Source: Bacteroidales bacterium UBA3388
GTDB lineage: Bacteria > Bacteroidota > Bacteroidia > Bacteroidales > P3
Reading direction: 5' to 3'
Assembly (NCBI GenBank): GCA_002358855.1
Contig: DEPQ01000067.1
Span: 1 to 64,000, forward strand
Length of the DNA stretch: 64,000 nt
Shown: positions 54,153 to 62,461 of the stretch, one piece after another
Layout: each line of letters starts with the position of its first letter
Position numbering within the stretch: position 1 is the first letter of the stretch
Position numbers and translations under genes: made by a program
The notes under the pieces: generated by a model
Database searches by the model: none
What the model was told of the DNA's origin: nothing
Seen by the model: only the letters and a program-made list of their open reading frames with translations

Positions 54153-56225
54153 TTATATCTTTCCCCAATATTTTCTTAAAAACCATTCTGTTGAGAAACA
54201 AAGGATAATTATAAACCAATACCAAAATGTGTTGATTAACTTGTGGTTTGATTCTATTTTATGAATGATTGGTTTGGCGTCTTCTTGGTTATCTAATATT
54301 TTTTCTAAGTCTTGCATTTGTGAAGGGTAGAGTAGTTTTCCGTTTGTTTTGACTGAAAGGGTGTAAAGTAAATCGTGTTTCGCTACAAGGTCGATTGATT
54401 CTAATTCGTTTGCGGAAATTATAAAGCTTCCTTCGGTTTTGTAGTCTAATCCTCCAAAATTTGTAGTTGCAGTAAAGTTATATTTTCCTGGATCAAGTTC
54501 TGAAATTTCTAAGGCGTAGGCGTTAGACGTTTTTGTGAAGATATAGTCGTATTTATCACCGTTTTCATTCTTTAAGTTTATCTTTACTTCTGGTGTGTTA
54601 ATCAATTGATATGATTGGTTGTAGAGTTCTGCTTCTAATCTTATTTTTTGATTTTGATTATAGATGTTTTCGTGTTTTATTTTAAAGGTACTTTTGTCCT
54701 TATCGCTAACAAGATATTGAATTGTCTTGCTAATGATTTCATCAACCTGCTCTGTTGTGTTTTTATGTAAATAATTTCTTAAACGCCATTTCCAAATATC
54801 TTCTCCACAGATTGTTGCTGATTTGTTTTCTGCATTATTGTTAAAACAAATCAAAGGATAATCTGTTTTAAGAGTGTTTTGTGTTTGGTAAAACAATGTT
54901 TGAACGCCTTGTGATAGGTCAAATTTAGCCAAAGGTGAAGAAAGGGGTGGAAGTTGCGAGAGAATATCTATTGATTCTTGGCTAAGAGAAAATAAAGAAA
55001 AGTCTTTGTTGAATTGAGGTAAAGCAGGAGTTTGAGATGTTTTGTTATAAGCATTTATTTTTACTCCATTATTAAGTTTATTCAGTAGGTTAAAGTCTGT
55101 TCTCTTTCCAATAATGTAGAGGATAGGTGTAGAGTTTTCTTGAAATCTTCTAATGATTTCATAACTCTCTTTATCGTATGGTAATTGGTGAGCAATCAAA
55201 AGATTAACCTCATTTTGTTGTGGTAATTCTTTAAAGTTAGAAATGTTAATGAGGTTATAGTTTTTATTTTTGTTTATACTCTGTCTTAAAGATGAGATAT
55301 CAGGGTGAGGGCCTGCAGAAATAAAAACTATATTCTTACGAGAGTCTAATATTTTTACAAAAAATTCTCTTTTATTGTTTTCAATATTTATTTCATCTTT
55401 TAGTTTCGTTACGTTGATTGTAAAAGATTGTACACCAGTTTCAAGAGATGTGAATGTTGTAGCAAAATCTAAGAAAAAATCTTCTTGGTTTATGGTGATT
55501 TCTTTGCTGAAAATGTTTTTCCCTTTATGAATTAAATCAATTCTTACTTTCTCATTTTTTGCTTTTTTTGCTTTTATGCTGATTTCTAATGGGCAAATAT
55601 CTTCGGTATATGATATATCGTTGTAACGAATTGAAGAAATGCTTACGTCTTTTTGTGTGTTTGTGTCTCCGAGTGCTATTGTGTAGATAGGACAAGGGTT
55701 TCTGTCAAGCATATTCAAAGGATTTTTTCCATAGTTGTTTATTCCGTCAGAAGCAATTATTATTGCAGAAAGATTTTGATTAAAATACTCGTCTTGAATT
55801 GTGTTTAATAAATCTGAAAAATCAGTTTGGTAATCCTTGAAATCAAAGGAAGAATTTTCTTTTGTTTCGCTTCCGAATGAGTAAAGTTTTACTTCAAAGT
55901 TTTTATTTAAAGACTTTGATAATGAATTTAATGATTTGAGATATTCATTTGAATAAAATAGTGAATCTTTTGTCTTGATTATTGAAGCGGAATTATCTTG
56001 TGCAATTACAATTATTGGTTTTTCTATTTTGTTTTTAGAGGTTTTAACAATAGGATTAAGCAGTAAAAAAAGTAATAAAGAGATTGCTAATCCTCTTAAT
56101 GAAAAAAGAATAATGGATTGTTGTTTTGAGAAAGATTCTTGCTTGTATAGATATACAAACCATGATATTGCAAATGCAAAAACAAGAATTGGAATTAACC
56201 ACCAAAGAGAATAATCTGTGAACAT
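54153..56225 (-). CDS. Large membrane-anchored VWA-like protein
   Basis: A 690-residue protein with two N-terminal membrane helices (LWWLIPILVFAFAISWFVYLY and IILFSLRGLAISLLLFLLL), a large extracytoplasmic part, and one C-terminal helix (TFWYWFIIILCFSTEWFLRK). After the second helix a von Willebrand A-like domain shows IVIAQDNSASI (usual DxSxS reads DNSAS) and AIIIASDGINNYG. A Rossmann-like amidotransferase-type region and Ig-like strands follow. Such proteins are common in Bacteroidetes near Bat/aerotolerance genes, but none is seen here. The function is unknown. The next gene upstream, TerB-DnaJ, is 4 nt away, so they form an operon. Confidence 0.78.
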   Translation of the reverse strand: MFTDYSLWWLIPILVFAFAISWFVYLYKQESFSKQQSIILFSLRGLAISLLLFLLLNPIVKTSKNKIEKPIIVIAQDNSASIIKTKDSLFYSNEYLKSLNSLSKSLNKNFEVKLYSFGSETKENSSFDFKDYQTDFSDLLNTIQDEYFNQNLSAIIIASDGINNYGKNPLNMLDRNPCPIYTIALGDTNTQKDVSISSIRYNDISYTEDICPLEISIKAKKAKNEKVRIDLIHKGKNIFSKEITINQEDFFLDFATTFTSLETGVQSFTINVTKLKDEINIENNKREFFVKILDSRKNIVFISAGPHPDISSLRQSINKNKNYNLINISNFKELPQQNEVNLLIAHQLPYDKESYEIIRRFQENSTPILYIIGKRTDFNLLNKLNNGVKINAYNKTSQTPALPQFNKDFSLFSLSQESIDILSQLPPLSSPLAKFDLSQGVQTLFYQTQNTLKTDYPLICFNNNAENKSATICGEDIWKWRLRNYLHKNTTEQVDEIISKTIQYLVSDKDKSTFKIKHENIYNQNQKIRLEAELYNQSYQLINTPEVKINLKNENGDKYDYIFTKTSNAYALEISELDPGKYNFTATTNFGGLDYKTEGSFIISANELESIDLVAKHDLLYTLSVKTNGKLLYPSQMQDLEKILDNQEDAKPIIHKIESNHKLINTFWYWFIIILCFSTEWFLRKYWGKI

Positions 56226-56229
56226 ATTG

Positions 56230-56943
56230 TTATGCTATTCCTCTTTCTTTTTTAATTTTTTCGTAAGCGTTAGTTATTTCTTGGAATTTCTCTTTTGCGG
56301 CTTGTTGTGCTTGCTCTCCTAAACTTGCAACTTTGTCAGGGTGATATTTTATGCACATTTTTTTATAGGCTTTTTTAACTTCTTCATCAGAGGCTTCTTT
56401 TGAAATTTGCAAAATAACGTAAGCAGAATCTGTTTGTTCAAAATACATTGCCTCAATTGTCTTATAATCAGCGATAGAAAGACCTATTAAATTAGCAATT
56501 CTTGAAATTAAATTTTTTTCTACTTCAGAACATAAACTATCTGCACAAGCTATTCCAAAAAGATAATGTACTAATTGAAGTTTTGATGAATAAGGAATTG
56601 AAAGTCTTATTTTTTCGCAAGCTTGATAAAGATCGATTTCTTTGTCTAATAGTTGTCTGAGAATATCTAATTTGTTTCTTGCGCTATCTTCTCCAAAATT
56701 TTTAATCAAAAAGCTTTTTACAAATGAAAGTTCTGATTTCATTATTTTTCCATCAGCTTTCATTATAGCGGCAGAAAGAATTAACAAAGCCATTGTAAAA
56801 TCGCCTCGTTCTTCTCCTTGATTGTATTCTTTTTTTACAAGTTTTTCAAGTAGTGAACCTACACCGTATCCAATTATACCGCCAAATATTCCTCCTCCCA
56901 TTATGAATCCGAATATACTGGCAACCCATTTTATAATACCCAT
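56230..56943 (-). CDS. TerB-like and DnaJ domain protein (DjlA-like)
   Basis: A 237-residue protein. It starts with a hydrophobic Gly-rich segment (FIMGGGIFGGIIGYGVGSLLE) that may anchor it in the membrane. A TerB-type helical domain follows (about 48-155, MALLILSAAIMKADGK ... YLFGIACADSLCSEVEKNLI). A C-terminal J domain (about 172-237) has HPD in CIKYHPDKVASLG. The layout is that of DjlA, a co-chaperone for DnaK at the inner membrane. It is the first gene of the operon with the VWA-like protein. Confidence 0.87.
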   Translation of the reverse strand: MGIIKWVASIFGFIMGGGIFGGIIGYGVGSLLEKLVKKEYNQGEERGDFTMALLILSAAIMKADGKIMKSELSFVKSFLIKNFGEDSARNKLDILRQLLDKEIDLYQACEKIRLSIPYSSKLQLVHYLFGIACADSLCSEVEKNLISRIANLIGLSIADYKTIEAMYFEQTDSAYVILQISKEASDEEVKKAYKKMCIKYHPDKVASLGEQAQQAAKEKFQEITNAYEKIKKERGIA

Positions 56944-56969
56944 ACTTACTTTTGCGTTATAAATTCGTG

Positions 56970-57007
56970 CAAAGATACAAATTAACTCTTAAAATGTTTT
57001 ATCTTTG
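56970..57007. promoter_or_regulatory. Divergent -7 elements: TerB-DnaJ operon (-) and ZIP gene (+)
   Basis: Minus strand: TATCTTTG (from CAAAGATA at 56970-56977), 26 nt before the ATG. Plus strand: TATCTTTG (57000-57007), 25 nt before the ATG at 57033. The two -7 elements form an exact inverted pair, which fits divergent transcription from one region. Confidence 0.5.
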
Positions 57008-57032
57008 CAAAATAAATAGAGTTTTTTTTGAT

Positions 57033-57800
57033 ATGAATACTATTATCATTTCTTATTTAGTACTATTTTTTGCCTGTATTTTGAGCGGGTGTTTTGTCTT
57101 TGTCTTAAAAAAGCATGAGAAGATTTTATCGTATATAGGAATTTTTGGAGGGGCTTTCTTGTTGGCTGTGTGTTTTGTACATTTGCTTCCTGAGGCTATT
57201 GGTTTGCAAGGTGAAATTCATAGTTGTGCTCATCATTCTCACGAGCATAATCATTCGCATTCTTTTTTGAGTGTTGGATTGTTCGTGTTGATTGGATTTA
57301 TATTGCAATTGGTTTTGGAATTGCTTTCAAATGGGGCAGAGCATGGTCATTTGCACGATGAAAATCATTGTTGTGAAAAAAAATCTCTTGTTTCTGCATT
57401 GATGATTCTTTTAGGTGTCTCAATACATGCTTTTTTGGAAGGATTTGCTCTTGTAGTTAATGGAGAAATCAATCATTCTTTGCTAATAGGTGTAGTGTTG
57501 CATAATATTCCTATTTCAATGCTCGTTGTAAATGCGTTTATGCTTGCTGGTGTTGCTAAGATAAAATCTTTTGGATATTTGTCTGTGTTTGCAATAATGG
57601 GCGTTTTAGGTTCGGTATTAAGTATTTATTTTGATTTTTTGCATCATTATATGGGTTATGTAATAGGTTTTGTTGTCGGTATTTTACTTCACGTTTCTAT
57701 TAGTACATTATTTGACTCAAAGGAAAGTCATAAATATAATTTTGTCCGTTTTGTAGTTGTGATAATCGCATTTGCCTTAGCGATTGTTTTGTCTCACTAA
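57033..57800 (+). CDS. ZIP-family metal transporter
   Basis: A 255-residue protein with about eight helices. The start is MNTIIISYLVLFF; an upstream in-frame extension reads through the promoter. A His-rich loop (HSCAHHSHEHNHSHS) lies between helices 2 and 3, with a second His/Glu/Cys cluster at HGHLHDENHCCEKK. Metal-site helices: SIHAFLEGFALV and GVVLHNIPISMLV. The second normally reads HNxPEG; here it is HNIPIS, the eukaryotic ZIP1-like arrangement. It probably imports zinc or iron; the exact metal is unknown. A glycosyltransferase gene follows at 20 nt. Confidence 0.88.
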   Translation: MNTIIISYLVLFFACILSGCFVFVLKKHEKILSYIGIFGGAFLLAVCFVHLLPEAIGLQGEIHSCAHHSHEHNHSHSFLSVGLFVLIGFILQLVLELLSNGAEHGHLHDENHCCEKKSLVSALMILLGVSIHAFLEGFALVVNGEINHSLLIGVVLHNIPISMLVVNAFMLAGVAKIKSFGYLSVFAIMGVLGSVLSIYFDFLHHYMGYVIGFVVGILLHVSISTLFDSKESHKYNFVRFVVVIIAFALAIVLSH

Positions 57801-57820
57801 ATTCAGAAAAAAGATAGTAA

Positions 57821-59782
57821 ATGAAACTCTCAATAGTAATAGTAAATTATAATGTAGAATATTTTTTGGAGCATTGTTTGTATTCTGTACAAAAGGCTAT
57901 TAAGAATATAGATGCAGAAGTGTTAATTGTAGATAATAACTCGGTTGATGCTTCTGTTAAAATGCTTAAAGAAAAATTTGCTCAATTTTGTTTAATTGAG
58001 AACAAAGAGAATGTAGGCTTTGCAAAGGCAAACAATCAGGCTATGAGAATAGCAAAAGGTGAATATATTCTTTTGTTAAACCCTGATACTGTTGTGGAAG
58101 AAGATACTTTTGAAAAATGTATTTCTTTTATGGATTCTCATAAAGACTGTGGCGGTTTAGGAATAAAGATGATTGATGGGCAGGGAAACATACTTAAAGA
58201 AAGTAAAAGAGGGTTTCCTACGCCTTGGGCTAGCTTTTGCAAGATGAGTGGTTTGACTTCGCTGTTTCCTAATTCTAAAAAATATGCTCAATATTACATG
58301 GGACATCTTTCTTACGAAGAAACAAATCAGGTAGATATACTTGCAGGTGCTTATATGATGATGAGAAAAGAATGTCTTGATAAAGTAGGATTGCTTGATG
58401 AAGATTATTTCATGTATGGTGAAGATATTGATTTGTCATATAGAATAACACTCGGCGGATACAAGAATTATTATTTCCCAGAGGCTACAATAATTCACTA
58501 TAAAGGCGAATCAACAAAAAAATCAAGTCTTAATTATGTCTATACCTTTTATAATGCAATGGCAATATTTGCCAAAAAACATTTAGATGCTAAACAAAAT
58601 AAGTTATATAGTTTTATAATTAAATTAGCTATTTGGATAAAGGCGTTTTTTGGCTTTTTTTTAAGAATTTTCAAAAACTTTGCGTTGCCGTTCTTTGATT
58701 TTGTTCTAATTTATGCTGGTTTTTATTTCTTGGAAAAGGCTTGGGCAATTTATTATTGGGGTTGGGAGGATTATTACCCTCCTCATTATATGCTAATTGC
58801 TGTTCCAAGTTATATTCTTATTCTTTTGACTTCGGTTTACGTTGCAGGAGGTTATTCAAAAAAGATAAGAATACCAAAAATCATTTCTGGAATTTTTTCG
58901 GGTATGCTTGTGTTATTGGTTTTTTATTCCTTGTTGCCTTCGGAACTTAGATATTCGCGAGCATTAGTTGTAATGGGTTCGGTAATGAGCCTTGGAATTT
59001 TGCTTTTTGTTAGATTGATAATCAGATTTCTTCGTTCAGGAAAATTATCTTTTAATAATGAAGATTTTTTACGTTGTGCAATAATTGCAGATGAACAAGA
59101 GGCTGAAAGAATTGCTAATTTAATTCATTCCACAAGTCTTAAACCAGAATTTATTGCACTTGTTAGCGTAGGAGAGAAGCCTGATAAGGAAAGTTTTGTA
59201 GGAAATATTTCACAAATTGATGATATTATTAGAATTTATTCTATAAATGAGGTGATATTTTCTGCAAAAAGTCTTTCGCAATCAAGCATAAATAGTTTGA
59301 TGAACCGTTTGGCAAAAACAAATGTTAAGTTTACGATAGCACCTCCAACAGCTGATTTTATAATCGGTAGTAACACTATAAATTCTCCAACAGATCTTTA
59401 TGTGGTTAGTTTGAATAGTATTACAAATGAAGATAATAAGAGAAAGAAACGACTCTTTGATTTTATTTCTTCTTTGTTTTTGTTAATTTTTTCTTTGATT
59501 TTGATGTGGTTTACAAAGAATCCTTTTGGTTATTTAAAGAATTGCTTTATGGTTCTTTTTAATTTTAGAACTTGGATAGGTTTTGGAAATGATAAAGACA
59601 AAAATGCAAATGGTCTTCCTAATTTAAAAAAATCAATTCTTTCACCTTTGGATATTATGAAAAAAGAAAATTTGAACAAACTTGATAAACAAAAACTTAA
59701 ATTATTGTACGCAAGAAATTATAGTGTGTATAATGATATAAATATTTTATTTAAATGTTTTAGAAACTTAGGACAAAAATAG
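57821..59782 (+). CDS. GT2 glycosyltransferase fused to a degenerate polyprenyl glycosylphosphotransferase-like module
   Basis: A 653-residue protein. Residues 1 to about 250 are a GT-A family 2 transferase: VNYNVEYFLEHCLYSV, VDNNSVDASVKM, LLLNPDTVVEEDTF, the acceptor segment GEDIDLSYRI. From about 265 to 400 come four or five membrane helices. A soluble Rossmann-like domain follows (about 415-530, CAIIADEQEAERIA ... VIFSAKSLSQ), as in the N-terminal half of WcaJ-type enzymes. A final membrane segment begins KKRLFDFISSLFLLIFSLIL, the WcaJ start, but the catalytic tail after it lacks the family's acidic and KPG motifs. So the second half looks like an inactive scaffold. It should act in cell-surface glycan synthesis at the inner membrane. 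Confidence 0.8.
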   Translation: MKLSIVIVNYNVEYFLEHCLYSVQKAIKNIDAEVLIVDNNSVDASVKMLKEKFAQFCLIENKENVGFAKANNQAMRIAKGEYILLLNPDTVVEEDTFEKCISFMDSHKDCGGLGIKMIDGQGNILKESKRGFPTPWASFCKMSGLTSLFPNSKKYAQYYMGHLSYEETNQVDILAGAYMMMRKECLDKVGLLDEDYFMYGEDIDLSYRITLGGYKNYYFPEATIIHYKGESTKKSSLNYVYTFYNAMAIFAKKHLDAKQNKLYSFIIKLAIWIKAFFGFFLRIFKNFALPFFDFVLIYAGFYFLEKAWAIYYWGWEDYYPPHYMLIAVPSYILILLTSVYVAGGYSKKIRIPKIISGIFSGMLVLLVFYSLLPSELRYSRALVVMGSVMSLGILLFVRLIIRFLRSGKLSFNNEDFLRCAIIADEQEAERIANLIHSTSLKPEFIALVSVGEKPDKESFVGNISQIDDIIRIYSINEVIFSAKSLSQSSINSLMNRLAKTNVKFTIAPPTADFIIGSNTINSPTDLYVVSLNSITNEDNKRKKRLFDFISSLFLLIFSLILMWFTKNPFGYLKNCFMVLFNFRTWIGFGNDKDKNANGLPNLKKSILSPLDIMKKENLNKLDKQKLKLLYARNYSVYNDINILFKCFRNLGQK

Positions 59783-59809
59783 AAAATGTTGATTTTTTTC
59801 TTTGAAATA

Positions 59810-59840
59810 TTTGTTAGAATTAAAATATTTTCTATTTTTG
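59810..59840 (+). promoter_or_regulatory. Promoter of the ECF sigma gene
   Basis: TTTG (59810-59813), 19 nt, TATTTTTG (59833-59840), an excellent consensus match. It is followed by an unusually long leader of about 145 nt (59848-59991) with no ORF I trust, AT-rich, and without a clear ribosome binding site. Confidence 0.7.
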
Positions 59841-59991
59841 CACCGAAATAGTAGATTTACAAACGAAAATAGTACGCTTATAGATAGGATTATTACTTTT
59901 TTTAAAATTTAAACAAAAATAAATTAGTATTGTATTTAAAGAATATGTAATGCCTTTTTAGGTATTATAATTATAAAAAAAGTTTAATCTT

Positions 59992-60579
59992 ATGAAAAGA
60001 ATAGATGAAAGAAGCGACTATGAGTTAGTCCAAGCCTATATCAACGGTGAGCAAGATGTGTTCAACATTCTTGTGAGTAGACATCAGCAAAAGCTTTATA
60101 ATTATATACATTCTGTTGTTAAAGATAAAGATGCGTCAGACGATATCTTCCAAGATACTTTTATAAAAGTTGTTAATGTGCTTAGGAGTGGCACTTACAG
60201 AGAAGAAGGTAAGTTTGTGCAATGGATTATGCGAATAGCTCACAACCTTATTATCGATTATTTTAGAAAAGAGCAGAAAATAAAATGTATCCGTTCAAAT
60301 GATGAAGTTAATGTATTTGATGTGATTGGTAATTTTGAGGATTCTATTGAGACTGTAATAATAAAAAAACAGATTAGTAGAGATGTTAGACGCCTTATAA
60401 AGCTTTTGCCAGAGGAACAACGCAGAGTGTTAATTATGAGACACTATGCAGATATGTCTTTTAAGGAAATAGCAGAGAAAACAGGCGTTAGCATAAATAC
60501 AGCACTCGGAAGAATGAGATACGCTTTGCTTAATATGAGAAAAATGGCAGAAGAAAAATCTATGCTTTTGACTGTTTAA
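59992..60579 (+). CDS. RNA polymerase sigma factor, ECF subfamily (RpoE-like)
   Basis: A 195-residue sigma factor. Region 2 (about 25-95): RHQQKLYNYIHSVVKDKDASDD, split at its conserved core, then DIFQDTFIKVV and RIAHNLIIDYFRK. Region 4 (about 125-180): LPEEQRRVLIMRHYADMSF with the helix-turn-helix FKEIAEKTGVSINTALGRMRYAL. It redirects polymerase to a stress or envelope regulon. No recognisable anti-sigma factor is adjacent; a 65-residue ORF follows at 77 nt. It has a strong promoter and a long leader. Confidence 0.93.
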   Translation: MKRIDERSDYELVQAYINGEQDVFNILVSRHQQKLYNYIHSVVKDKDASDDIFQDTFIKVVNVLRSGTYREEGKFVQWIMRIAHNLIIDYFRKEQKIKCIRSNDEVNVFDVIGNFEDSIETVIIKKQISRDVRRLIKLLPEEQRRVLIMRHYADMSFKEIAEKTGVSINTALGRMRYALLNMRKMAEEKSMLLTV

Positions 60580-60656
60580 ATTTTCTCTTCAAAACAATAT
60601 CATATAATCATCTTACGTTTAGACTAAAACGATTGTTAAACAAAAAAGGTGATTAT

Positions 60657-60854
60657 ATGATAGATTTTTACCACGTTTATGAACAAATCGAGCTTTGGGA
60701 AGAGGATTTAAAACGTCAAGAAGAGATATTATTTGGCAGTAATTGTGAAAATATTCCCTCAGAAGATTTGATAAAAAAGATAGTTTCTTATTCAACATCG
60801 CAATCCGTTTATAGCAAAACATTAGATGAAAACATCAACCTTTGCCTTAACTAA
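60657..60854 (+). CDS. Small conserved-looking hypothetical protein between the sigma factor and aroF
   Basis: A 65-residue ORF starting at ATG 60657 after AAAAAAGGTGATTAT, a usable ribosome-binding stretch. It is acidic and mostly helical (MIDFYHVYEQIELWEEDLKR) with one Cys in the middle and one near the end. Its 3' end overlaps the aroF start by 29 nt, in another frame. No family is recognised. Since it lies directly after an ECF sigma gene it might be a small partner of it, but equally a leader for aroF. It is not a membrane protein, so it is not a usual anti-sigma factor. Confidence 0.55.
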   Translation: MIDFYHVYEQIELWEEDLKRQEEILFGSNCENIPSEDLIKKIVSYSTSQSVYSKTLDENINLCLN

Positions 60855-61881
60855 TAAAATGTTGATTGCAGGACCTTGTTCGGCAGAAGATTATTCTCAA
60901 ATAAGGAGTATAGCAGAAGGGATTGCAGAATTTAAAGTAGATTATTTTAGAGCAGGAGTTTGGAAACCAAGAACAAGGCCTTCCGAATTTGAGGGTGTTG
61001 GCGTTGAGGCTTTGAGTTGGCTGAAAGAAATCCAAAAAGAATTTTCCTTAAAAGTGTGCACAGAGGTTGCAACCCCTAATCACGTTGAACAATGCTTGTC
61101 TTACGGAATAGATGCCTTATGGATAGGAGCGAGAACGACAACAAATCCTTTTTCTGTTCAAGATATTGCTGAGGCTTTGAGAGGAGAAAAAATTCCAATC
61201 TTTGTTAAAAATCCACTAAATCCTGATTTAAAGTTATGGATAGGGGCAATAGAAAGATTAAAAAGAGTTGGAATAGAAAATGTCTATGCAGTACATAGAG
61301 GATTCTCTTTAGCAGACAATGGAAACTATCGTCAAACTCCGTTATGGCAAATTCCAATAGAATTAAAAAGAATATTTCCCGACTTAAACATTATTTGCGA
61401 TCCAAGTCATATAGCAGGAAAAAGAGAATTAGTAGAATCGCTTTCACAAACTGCAATGAATTTAGGATTAGATGGCTTAATGATAGAGGTACATCATAAT
61501 CCTGAAATAGCAAAAACGGATTCTAAGCAACAATTATCAATTAAAGATTTTGAAAATTTAGTTAAAAACCTAATTATTTCAAAAACTGAGGAAAATATTC
61601 TACCAGAAAAAATAAATATTTTAAGGAAAGAAATAGATGATATAGATAATAAATTGATAGAGCTTCTTTCAGAAAGAATGGAAGTTTCAGATAAAATTGC
61701 ACAAATTAAGAAAGAATCAAATCTCTCTGTTTTGCAGATGAATAGATGGAATAAATTGCTTTCTGATAGAATGGAATATTCTAAAACAAAAGGACTTTCG
61801 GAAGTTTTTACAAAAGAAATTTTTGAACTTATTCACGAAGAATCAATCAGGTTGCAAGATGAAATTATCAAGACTATCTAA
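60826..61881 (+). CDS. Bifunctional DAHP synthase / chorismate mutase (type II)
   Basis: A 351-residue fusion. Residues 1 to about 255 are the class I-beta DAHP synthase (KDO8P-synthase-like): MLIAGPCSAEDYSQI, FRAGVWKPRTRPSEFEGVG, DALWIGARTTTNPF, CDPSHIAGKRELV and MIEVHHNPEIAKTDSKQQ. It makes the first intermediate of the shikimate pathway. Residues about 265-345 are an AroQ chorismate mutase helix bundle: LRKEIDDIDNKLIELLSERM, VSDKIAQIKKESN. The mutase can act as the sensing domain for prephenate feedback in such fusions. Together with aroK (33.4 kb) it shows aromatic synthesis is intact. Confidence 0.93.
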   Translation: MKTSTFALTNKMLIAGPCSAEDYSQIRSIAEGIAEFKVDYFRAGVWKPRTRPSEFEGVGVEALSWLKEIQKEFSLKVCTEVATPNHVEQCLSYGIDALWIGARTTTNPFSVQDIAEALRGEKIPIFVKNPLNPDLKLWIGAIERLKRVGIENVYAVHRGFSLADNGNYRQTPLWQIPIELKRIFPDLNIICDPSHIAGKRELVESLSQTAMNLGLDGLMIEVHHNPEIAKTDSKQQLSIKDFENLVKNLIISKTEENILPEKINILRKEIDDIDNKLIELLSERMEVSDKIAQIKKESNLSVLQMNRWNKLLSDRMEYSKTKGLSEVFTKEIFELIHEESIRLQDEIIKTI

Positions 61882-61900
61882 AAATTTTTTAAAAAAAGAC

Positions 61901-61930
61901 TTGCTATAAATAAAAAAATACGTACATTTG
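61901..61930 (+). promoter_or_regulatory. Promoter of the small lipoprotein gene
   Basis: TTG (61901-61903, preceded by C), 19 nt, TACATTTG (61923-61930), then a leader of about 45 nt. A good match with three of four bases in the -33. Confidence 0.62.
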
Positions 61931-61978
61931 CACAAACTAAGGAATTGTAAGAAATCATTAACCAAAAAAATAAAAAAG

Positions 61979-62392
61979 ATGAAATTAAGAAGATTATTTT
62001 TAAGCGTAGCTGTTGTAGCATTGATGGCAGCTTGCGGTGGAAAAGCAACAGAAACTGCAACAGAAACAGTAGCAGAAGAAACAGTAGCAACAGAAGCAGT
62101 AGTTGAAGAAACAACAGAAGCTCCAGCAGAAGAAGCTGCACCAGTTGTTGAACAAAAGAAAGCAGATCCATGTGAAGCAAAAGTAAAAGCATTCGAAAAA
62201 TGGGTTGACGAATTCAAAGCTGCTCAAAAGAACAAAGCTAATGGAGCAAAAGAATTAAAAGCTTTCTCTGAAATGTTGAAACAAGCTGCTGACCAAGAAG
62301 CTACAGTAAAAGAATGTGTTGAAAACGCAGATTACAAAACTCGCGTTCAAAATGCAATCATGCAATGCAAACAAATCAGATCTCAAAAATAA
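61979..62392 (+). CDS. Small lipoprotein with a low-complexity Thr/Glu/Ala/Val spacer
   Basis: A 137-residue lipoprotein starting at MKLRRLFLSV with the lipobox ALMAACGG; the in-frame extension upstream would bury the signal. After the lipid cysteine comes a repetitive spacer (about 22-58) made of TE, TV, EE and APAEE units. A helical domain (about 60-137) has three more Cys residues, in DPCEAKVKAF, VKECVEN and IMQCKQIRS. The spacer likely spans the surface layer or periplasm. No family is recognised. It has its own promoter and a strong terminator, suggesting abundant expression. Confidence 0.82.
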   Translation: MKLRRLFLSVAVVALMAACGGKATETATETVAEETVATEAVVEETTEAPAEEAAPVVEQKKADPCEAKVKAFEKWVDEFKAAQKNKANGAKELKAFSEMLKQAADQEATVKECVENADYKTRVQNAIMQCKQIRSQK

Positions 62393-62416
62393 TTTTTAGA
62401 ATTTGATTAAAAAAAT

Positions 62417-62450
62417 AAAAGGGTTCGGTTAAATGCCGAACCCTTTTTAT
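62417..62450. terminator. Bidirectional terminator after the lipoprotein gene
   Basis: A perfect 12-bp stem: AAAAGGGTTCGG (62417-62428) pairs with CCGAACCCTTTT (62436-62447), 7-nt loop, with A-rich and T-rich flanks. It serves the lipoprotein gene and the convergent elbB. Confidence 0.93.
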
Positions 62451-62461
62451 TTTTTCATAAA

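Noticed and set aside
61878..62192. Leucine-rich protein on the minus strand opposite the lipoprotein
   Set aside because: It is the mirror of the Glu/Thr/Ala spacer repeats of the + strand gene, whose lipobox, promoter and terminator are clear.
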